From positions 36,494,721-36,558,720 of the forward strand of contig OZ024874.1 in NCBI GenBank assembly GCA_964017185.1: a stretch of DNA of 64,000 bases, in the 5' to 3' direction. The position numbers and the translations under genes are program-made. This stretch comes from Rugalucina vietnamica (lineage: Eukaryota; Mollusca; Bivalvia; Lucinida; Lucinidae). The notes below the pieces were generated by a model that made no database searches, was not told where the DNA came from, and saw nothing but the letters and a program-made list of their open reading frames with translations. Below are positions 57,101 through 64,000 of the stretch, one piece after another (the stretch's first letter is position 1; each line of letters opens with the position of its first letter).

Positions 57101-60100
57101 GAGCCATGTCATGGGAAAATCAGATATTTGCATATATGCGAAAACAAAGTCACTGATCAGATGTGCAGTTTATGTCGAACCTGGTCGGAACCCCGAAGAC
57201 TGTTTTTCTCACGTCACGGCTCAATTAAGAAGGGGTCTATGAATAGTTGGAGGCCTAATTTTATAAACTCAAAGATGCAGTCATAGTTATAAACTGTATA
57301 TTCAACATGATTTTCTCTCTTTTTTACAAATGTATATTTGTGAATCATCATAAGGTCCAAAGGTGCATTTTGTCCTGTTGTGGTTCATTTAACAGATTTA
57401 AGAGCTTTTCATTGCAACAAATACATTTTTCAGCTATCAGGGAACCTAATCACTGGGTGCTTCCTTTGTCCCGATATAAAAAGGTTTTGTTTGATTTTTA
57501 CTATAGGTCCCGATAGGATTTGGTTTTGTTGGATTCAGGTACCAGATTTTTTTCTACAATAATTCCTAGAATTTGGTCAAAGATTTGATTTGATTCTAAT
57601 TTATGATGTCACTGAAAGAATTTCAAGTCATAATATAGTGCTTTGAATGCAATTTTAAAGTAAAATTTAATTTGATTCGTTAAAAGGTGATATAAATTAA
57701 GCAAGTTATATTATTGTCGACTCTGTTTTATGGAGATTTCCTGTGTTAAAGAAGTAGAACAAAATCCGTTACCAAAAAGTCAAACAAAACCTTTTTATAT
57801 CGGGACCAAGGAAGCACCCAGTGCTAATGTTTATGATATTTTACTTTTCATGAGATTTAGTAATAATCACCTTGATCACCAAGATCAGAGCATTTTCACA
57901 TAATCACTGTGAAATCCTTATAGGTTTAAATGGGTCCAGTGAAACAATAACATGTATCATTAATTCACAAGATGATTATTACTAAATCTGTAATATAATT
58001 TCCCTGCTTTCTGCTTCTTGCCTTTGTTATGATAGGTTGTGTATTGTTATTAATGTTCCTTTGTTTACATGTATGCTTTGTCGATGCTCACAATGAGAAT
58101 GAAAGATAATAAAAAAAAACTAGATTTATGAACTTTATTTCCTAGTTACTTATTTATAAATAGTTGGAGGCCTAATGATGCAGTCATATTTATAAACTGT
58201 TTATTTTATACTTTACAGTGAAATCCAATGTATATCAAAACTTGATAAAATTGGTATTTTCATTGATATGAAATTTCACTGATATCAAATCTCACTGATA
58301 TCAAAAGTCACTAGTGACTGATATCAGCCTATATCGTCACTGTAATGACATCAGATTTTTTGGATTACTTCTGACGTTTCCATTTACTTGACGTCATGAA
58401 ATGTGCCTCACTTCAGAAATTCAAACGCCTATAACTCCGTTATTTATGAAGAAAAACATAAAGTGTGGGTATTCATTTTCTTAGTTAGAACGTAAGGAAC
58501 AATGTGGTACCAAAATTATTTGTGTTTTCAAAAATTTTTGGTTTTTGCATTTATACCTCCTGCCTTGTGAATTGGAAAATGTCCGTGTATTGTATAAAAT
58601 AAAAAGAAAATTTGCTTTTTTTCGGTGAATACCAAATATATTTCATCTCGTGAGTTGAAAACATAATAATTTTCACTCGTGCTGCGCACTCGTGAAAATT
58701 ATAATGTTTTCAACTCACTCGATGAAATATATTTGGTATTCACCTCAAAAAAGCAAATATCCTCTATATATTCAACATGCTGCGGTGGTGTAATGGATAG
58801 CATATTCGCTTAGCAATCTATAGGTTGCGGGTTCGAAACCCGGCTGGTGCATATGCCTGCCATGTTGGTGACAAATGTTCACCCTGACGTAATAAGGCAA
58901 ACCGCCCTTAGGGTGTGCCCATAGGGGTGTGTGACCATTTTGCAAGAGACAATATAAAAAACACACACAGAGTAAGAATGGAACCCTTAATGTTATTAAA
59001 ATGCAAAATAGATCATGATGCTCAAAACCATCTGTGGCTTGCTATTTCTTTCTGGAGTAAAAATCAATAGGCTCCTGTCAGTTATACCAAGGTTATACAT
59101 ATATTAAATCTATTTCTTACTTCCAAAAGGTCCTGTTTGTTGTGCCACATTTCTACAACAATGGGGTTGAGATCTTCAAATCTTCTCTTTGGGTCAACTG
59201 CAATACTCCGAAGATGTTTTGCTTCTTGTAGTCGAACCCGAGTGAGCTGGTCTCCACCAACAACAGCTTTGAACTCTCTTAGAGTGTTGGCCCCTTCTCC
59301 TATAAAATAAATAGTCAGTTATCAAAAGATATTTGGTAGACATATTTTTGTCCGAATCATAAGCCTGTCTGCCTGATTGTGTAAATACATAACTATAGCA
59401 TAAGATGGTATGCAGAATCCACAACCCAAACTTTTGGATTTTATATTTTTTTAGTTATCTGATGTATCTAACCTCGTATAAATATTAGCTGAATTCAGTC
59501 AGCAAAAACACATTAACCACAGTTCTTCCATGTCTGTTTAACAATTTAATTCCTCTTTATCATTTTTATGTGTTTATTAGAACTCTATAACTTACTTTTA
59601 TATAATAAAGTTGAACCATCTTAATAATGATATGAAATTTACCAAAATGGTAAAAAATTACCATCCAACAGTTCAATCTTTGAGCGCGATACTAAATCTG
59701 TTAAAATTAAAATATTGTGTCAATAAAATTTATGCTGTTGGAAAGCTTATTAAATTGTGCACATTCTGCACTAATTTTCAGGGTAAACTTTTTAACATTA
59801 ATCGAAACCTATAAATCCAAGATAACTTTAACACCATTTTCATATTATTTGTTATTTTCTCTCGAATTATGAAACTTTTTGACTGCTCCACAACATGAAT
59901 ATAAAAGATCATTACCAAATGCTGTATGAAAAGCCCCATTCAGATATTCCTCATAGTGATCCATAATGTCACAACATTCTTCCAATTTGTTTTCATTTTT
60001 GTGCTGTATGGGCATGAAGAATCTAGTTGTTTTTTCACACATTTCCCTTTCATATGGAAACTTCATCTTGGGAACAACCTTCCTCAACCACTCAAAGGCT

Positions 60101-60957
60101 GGCAATTCTACTAGTAGTTTGCCTAAATAAAGGATATGATGAGATGAGTGGTTATTAAGATCTGAAAATGACAGTTGTACAAATTACTGTAATAACTTTA
60201 TATATATGGGCCATGTTGCGAGAAAACCAGATTTTTGTATGTGCAAAAGCAAAGACGCTGAAACTGCACAGCTGATCAGCTCTTTTGGTTCTGCTATACA
60301 GATAGTTATAGTAATTATCCCTCTTCTACTTAAATCAAAATTTTCAAGCTTCTAGCTCTTTTCTGAGCCTGTACAGCCTGGTTTGTGTCAGACCTGGTCG
60401 AAAACCTGAAGACCATTTTTCTCATGTCGCGGCTCAAACTGTATTTCATAATTTGCTATGAGATCTCAGCTAGCTTCTGACATTTAGCACAAAGGAAATA
60501 ATATTTTTAGTTATTGGCAGAATCATTACTAACTATTCTTTTGGCATTATTTGTACATGTAGTTCTGAAATTTTAACCTTCAAGCTAACTCCTGTGACTG
60601 CACATCCTGATTTGTAGCACATCTGGTCAAACAGTCATAGAAGACAGGTTTTGTGAGGATACAGCAAAATGCTTCACTAAGAAACAGTAAGAAACAGTAA
60701 TATATGCAACTCACTTTCCAGGATGATTTAATTTTTTCTGACTTGCTGTGACACTTACTCAGGTGAAAAATGTAAGCATTTCTCATTTTTGTCTTGTATT
60801 CACCATTGAGTAACAGGCTTTCTGGTGTAATGTTATCCAATACAAAGGCTGGTGCATCGTTACTCATGTCTGGCTTAGCAACACGTGAAAACACGAGGTT
60901 TGAGGCAAACATATGCAGATCTGAATTGGATTTACTTCTTCTTTCGTGTGCTGTCTT
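54172..60957 (-). CDS. DUF6589-type protein, four exons
   Basis: Exons on the minus strand: about 60957 (or ATG 60912)-60759, 60122-59916, 59299-59121 and 55239-54172. All junctions are GT-AG and in phase. From the ATG the product is about 535 aa. Features: AFVLDNITPE (D26), YIFHLSKLLVELPAF, then AVVGGDQLTRVRLQEAKHLR (D137), EMWHNKQDLLEKAYK, TLYHAKSILQRGV, FLLSPLQRLRVLEGSFVNLR, NNNMEADLMQENSV (about 393-405) and an acidic C-terminus rich in Asp, Glu and Ser. I recognise the DNxx / GDQLT / LSPxxxxxLxxxxFVNxxGGxxNN pattern as the DUF6589 family, common in basidiomycete fungi and several invertebrates, with no established function. More 5' exons may exist. It converges with the RecQ-like gene 7.6 kb away. 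The start is uncertain because the upstream acceptor (ATATATAAAG) is weak. Confidence 0.78.
55254..55481 (-). mobile_element. TGAGCC MITE, copy F, next to a splice acceptor
   Basis: Ends TGAGCTGCATCATGAGAAAA and TTTCTCATGATGTGGCTCA, TT on both flanks. It lies in the last intron of the DUF6589-type gene; only 14 bases separate it from the final exon (acceptor AG at 55241-55240). The branch site therefore probably lies within the MITE. Confidence 0.85.
55482..56221. other. Intron sequence, nothing recognised
   Basis: Within the last intron of the DUF6589-type gene. It has a T run at about 55767-55782 and a variant of the TTTAACGTCCCAGTCAACA motif near 55885. Confidence 0.4.
56222..56520. repeat. 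Palindromic element in the last intron
   Basis: ATCTTACACTCGTGGTCATT, TCATATGAAATTTATTAAAC and their complements form arms around CGCCAAAGGGTCG (56425-56513). TTTTATCATATGATG at 56225 is complementary to CATATGATAAAA near 56408. CRE-like GTCATTGACGACGT motifs lie inside. Confidence 0.65.
56791..56980 (-). mobile_element. TGAGCC MITE, copy G (decayed)
   Basis: AGATGTGGTGCGAGAAAACT to TGGTTTTCTTGTGAGGCTCA, lacking much of the central palindrome. Confidence 0.7.
57100..57223 (+). mobile_element. TGAGCC MITE, copy H (internal deletion)
   Basis: TGAGCCATGTCATGGGAAAA to TTCTCACGTCACGGCTCA; about 110 bp of the interior are missing. AT on both flanks. Confidence 0.75.
57243..57310 (+). repeat. Local direct duplicate, arm 1 (empty site)
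   Basis: ATAGTTGGAGGCCTAAT, GATGCAGTCATAGTTATAAA, CTGTATATTCAACATG recur at 58161-58200 and 58767-58778, where they are split by the foldback MITE. This copy shows the uninterrupted sequence. Confidence 0.7.
57451..57823. mobile_element. Short TIR element, 373 bp, with 5-bp duplication
   Basis: TIRs of about 44 bp (57451-57494 and 57780-57823) begin CACTGGGTGCTTCCTTTGTC and are nearly perfect complements. CTAAT flanks both ends (57446-57450 and 57824-57828). No coding capacity. It lies in the last intron of the DUF6589-type gene. Confidence 0.85.
58197..58762 (-). mobile_element. ~560-bp foldback MITE, copy 2
   Basis: Inverted relative to the copy at 40673-41233 and nearly full length. It lies in an intron of the DUF6589-type gene and splits a duplicated sequence whose unsplit version is at 57243-57310. 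Confidence 0.85.
58781..58976 (+). mobile_element. tRNA-derived SINE
   Basis: TGCGGTGGTGTAATGGATAG (box A), GGTTGCGGGTTCGAAACCCG (box B and T-arm), then a body with AATAAGGCAAACCGCCCTTA, ending in A-rich CACACACAG. The first 73 bases come close to a cloverleaf, but the acceptor stem pairs poorly, so I prefer a SINE head over a functional tRNA gene. Confidence 0.65.
60207..60436 (+). mobile_element. TGAGCC MITE, copy I
   Basis: TGGGCCATGTTGCGAGAAAA to TTTCTCATGTCGCGGCTCA with GTGTCAGACCTGGTCGAAAA inside. In the first visible intron of the DUF6589-type gene. Confidence 0.8.
60569..60662 (+). mobile_element. Partial TGAGCC MITE
   Basis: GAAATTTTAACCTTCAAGCT, CCTGTGACTGCACATCCTGA and a GGTTTTGTGAGGAT end resemble one half of the family. 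Same intron as copy I. Confidence 0.5.
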
Positions 60958-61810
60958 TATATATATATATCTAGATTGTCACCTGAAGATTAACAGAAAA
61001 TGAAAGCAATAATCCTAACTGATGGAACCAGTGCAAAGTTTTAAATACTTTGTTGTCCAGCAAACTAACACTGACATAAGAAACTGCAGGATATTCTTTT
61101 TGTTTGTTCTATCATATGTCTAATCATTGCATTATGCTTAATTATTTTCAATGATGTTTTTGCAAAGGTAATGTTTGGGTTCTGATTCTGTATAATACAT
61201 TTGCTATTTACAATCACAACTCATAATCTTGAGGCATGAGTTTACATGTAATGGATAAAACTGAAACTTAAAAATATGTGTTTGTAAAACTTTGTGTCCC
61301 AACAATAGATTGGCCCTAAACGTGTGCAAATTTATATGATTATTTTCACAGAAAAGTGAAAAAATCAGTCAAAATTGCATAATTCTGTCAAAAAATCAGG
61401 TAATCATCAGAATACCAAATATGAAGGCTCTATCAAATTTTGCTTCCAAAGGGGCATAACTAGAAAAACTACGAATATATGCCACCAACTGTATGCTTGC
61501 CCCTAACCTGGGATATTAGTTTCGCTGTTATACTTATTGAGATACCTTGCACTCAAGATTTTCAAATTTTGTTTTCAAAGGGACATAACTCAGAAAAGGG
61601 GCATAACTCAGACAAGAGAAAAATACAGGTCAACTGTTTTTTATGAGGAATAAGTGTATGAATTTTCAAAACCCTAGCATGCACCATTCAAAAGTTTCAA
61701 AAAAGTGTAACAGACGTACCTACACACAGACGGACAGACAAACCAAAAGCAGTATGCCTTCCAACTTTTCCAAAGTTGGGGGCATAAAAATGGGCATTAC
61801 TCTGACATGA
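60958..61810. other. Upstream of the DUF6589-type gene; nothing recognised
   Basis: Any further 5' exon would be expected here on the minus strand. I saw none. GGGGCATAACTC phrases near 61454-61620 hint at another decayed repeat. Confidence 0.35.
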
Positions 61811-62292
61811 GAAACAAGAGGACCAATGGTCCTGTAAACGCTCACCAGAGATCTGAGATATGTTTGACTATTATGGTCATATACATGTACATGTATATAG
61901 CCCCAGAGCATTGACCGATGAACCCCTGGGGTCAATTTTATTTTCAGAATCACAAATAGTCTGTCCATTTGCCCATTTCCTGGACATTTTTCCCTTCAAT
62001 GACAACAGTTTACTGCATATGTGACCTTGCTAAGAAATAGGACAAGGTCATCACAGGGTCATAATTTATGTACATATTGTAGTACTCTACTAGTCCACAA
62101 TGCTACATGCTAAATTTCGTTGAAATTGGTCCACCGGTTCTGGAGAAGAAGTTTTTGAAGGGTTTTTACCATATATGGGATTGGGGGCCATCTTGGTCAT
62201 GTGACACATTGGTTTCCCCTTCCTATAGATTCTTCATATCAAATTTGGTTTTGATTGGCCAATGGGTTTCAGAAGAGATCTTTGAATACTAG
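61811..62292 (+). mobile_element. Helitron-like element, truncated
   Basis: Opens AAGAGGACCAATGGTCCTGT, AAACGCTCACC and has ACAAGGTCATCACAGGGTCA, TCTGGAGAAGAAG and GCCATCTTGGTCATGTGA, the reverse complement of the 41.3-42.9 kb core. It stops where the next element starts. Confidence 0.65.
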
Positions 62293-64000
62293 AGGACCAT
62301 TGGTCCTGTAGCTCACCTGAGAGATTATCACATTGTAAGCTCATGAGATTTAAATTAATTGAGAATCGACCAATGAAAGTCTATGCATGGACACTATTGA
62401 CCCCCGGGGCATGGCCGAATTTGACCCAGGGGCATGACTGGCACAATTTATAATGGGGACTACCAAACATTGCTACATACAAAATATAGAAGCTCTGGGC
62501 CTTTTGGTTTCAGAGAAGAAGATTTTTGTTAGTTTTTCCCATTGTAAGTCTATGGAGACTATCTACCCCCGGGGCGTGACCAAATTTGACCCCAGGGGCA
62601 TGGCTGGCACAATTTATGTAGAGGACCATTAGCCATTGCCACATACAAAATATCAAAGCTGTGTGCCCTGTGGTTTCAGAGAAGATTTTTTAATTTTTTC
62701 CCATAGCAAGTCTATTGAGACTATCAACCTCCGGGGCCTGGCCAAATTTGACCCCAGGGGCATGAATGGCACAATTTATGTAGAGGACCATTAGCCATTG
62801 CTACATACCAAATAACAAAGCTGTGGGCCTAGTGGTTTCAGAGAAGAAGATTTTTTTAGTTTTTCCTATTGTAGGTCTATGGAGACTATCCACCCCCGGG
62901 GCGTGGCCAATTTTGACCCCGGGGACATGAGGCACAATTTATGTAGAGGACCATTAGCCATTGCCACATACAAAATATCAAAGCTGTGGGCCCTGTGGTT
63001 TCAGAGAAGAAGATTTTTTATTTTTTTTCCCATAGTAAGTCTATGGCGACTATCAACCCCCGGGGCGTAGCCAAATTTGACCCCAGGGGCATGAATGGCA
63101 CAATTTATGTAGAGGACCATTAGCCATTGCTACATACAAAATATCAAAGCTGTGGGCCCTGTGGTTTCAGAGAAGAAGATTTTTTAATTTTTTTCCCATA
63201 GTAAGTCTATGGAGACTATCAACCCCCGGGGCGTGGCCAAATTTGACCCCAGGGGCATGAATGGCACAATTTATGTAGAAGACCATTAGCCATTGCTACA
63301 TACCAAATAACAAAGCTGTGGACCTAGTGGTTTCAGAGAAGAAGATTTTTTTAGTTTTTCCTATTGTAGGTCTATGGAGACTATCCACCCCCGGGGCGTG
63401 GCCAATTTTGACCCCGGGGACATGATTGGCACAATTTATGTAGAGGACCATTAGCCATTGCCACATACAAAATATCAAAGCTGTGGGCCCTGTGGTTTCA
63501 GAGAAGAAGATTTTTTTAATTTTTTTCCCATAGTAAGTCTATGGAGATTATCAACCCCCGGGGCGTGGCCAAATTTGACCCCAGGGGCATGAATGGCACA
63601 ATTTATGTAGAGGACCATTAGCCATTGCTACATACTAAATATCAAAGCTGTTGGCCTAGTGGTTTCAGAGAAGAAGATTTTTTTAGTTTTTTCCTATTGT
63701 AGGTCTATGGAGACTATCGACTCCCAGGGTGTGGCCAAATTTGACCCCAGGGGCATGATTGGCACAATTTATGTAGAGGACCATTAGCCATTGCCACATA
63801 CAAAATATCAAAGCTGTGGGCCCTGTGGTTTCAGAGAAGAAGATTTTTTATTTTTTTTCCCATAGTAAGTCTATGGAGACTATCAACCCCTGGGGCGTGG
63901 CCAAATTTGACCCCAGGGGCATGAATGGCACAATTTATGTAGAGGACCATTAGCCATTGCTACAAACCAAATATCAAAGCTGTGGGCCTAGTGGTTTCAG
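62293..64000 (+). repeat. Helitron-like start and ~165-bp tandem array, runs off the window
   Basis: GAGGACCATTGGTCCTGTAG and CTCACCTGAG open the unit. About ten repeats follow with GGAGACTATC, ACCCCCGGGGCGTGGCCAAA, GCACAATTTATGTAGAGGAC, CATTAGCCATTGC and GTTTCAGAGAAGAAGATTTT. Period is about 165 bp. Adjacent units alternate between GGGCCCTGTGG and GGCCTAGTGG variants, which suggests duplication of paired units. The 3' end is outside the window. Same family as 51386-52534. Confidence 0.8.

Noticed and set aside
40673-58762. The two inverted ~560-bp MITEs as outer ends of a RecQ-DUF6589 transposon
   Set aside because: Both copies lie inside introns and exclude helicase exon 1 and three DUF6589 exons, so they cannot be the element ends.
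58781-58976. Functional tRNA gene, or a 64-codon minus-strand protein with the motif HQPGFEPATYRL
   Set aside because: The acceptor stem pairs poorly and a SINE body follows; the peptide is the antisense of the tRNA-like head.

Overview
This is eukaryotic, repeat-dominated DNA, most probably from a marine mollusc and plausibly a bivalve. That is an inference from the repeats: Helitron-like tandem elements ending in an AGCTCACCTGAGCC-type hairpin, pearl-like tandem elements, LINE tails with pentanucleotide repeats, a DIRS/Ngaro-type retroelement and tRNA-headed SINEs. Genes have GT-AG introns. Most open frames longer than 60 codons are chance frames inside repeats.

Layout. 1-1830: tandem array with 11 perfect AGGTCAAAGGTCA sites. 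2.2-6.4 kb: palindromic elements, LINE 3' ends and one arm of a 600-bp inverted duplication. 6.9-11.4 kb: hairpin cluster, a 1081-bp foldback element and two hairpin-forming minisatellites. 12.05-12.96 kb: pearl-like element. 13-18 kb: one weak exon candidate, a MITE, SINEs, a Helitron-like element and the second arm of the inverted duplication. 18.9-24.2 kb: decayed DIRS/Ngaro-type retroelement on the minus strand (gag, RT-RNase H, tyrosine recombinase) with an SGNH hydrolase frame upstream. 24.7-28.3 kb: LINE remnant split by two insertions, one a precise TIR element with a 5-bp target duplication. 28.5-35.4 kb: mostly nothing recognisable. 35.5-38.3 kb: 5'-truncated L1/Tx1-like LINE on the minus strand.

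The two credible host-type genes lie in 39-61 kb and converge. On the plus strand (39382-46571) four exons encode an apparently complete minimal RecQ-family helicase of about 449 aa. On the minus strand (about 60957-54172) four exons encode a DUF6589-type protein. All splice phases agree and I see no disabling change in the exons of either gene. Their introns and the DNA between them hold most copies of a ~235-bp TIR MITE, Helitron-like arrays, a TTAA-flanked element and two inverted copies of a ~560-bp foldback element. A possible divergent promoter lies upstream of the helicase. The pairing of RecQ and DUF6589 is the most unusual arrangement here. Whether the two act together, or belong to one mobile unit, is inference.

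61.8-64 kb is a Helitron-like tandem array of about 165 bp period that runs off the window.
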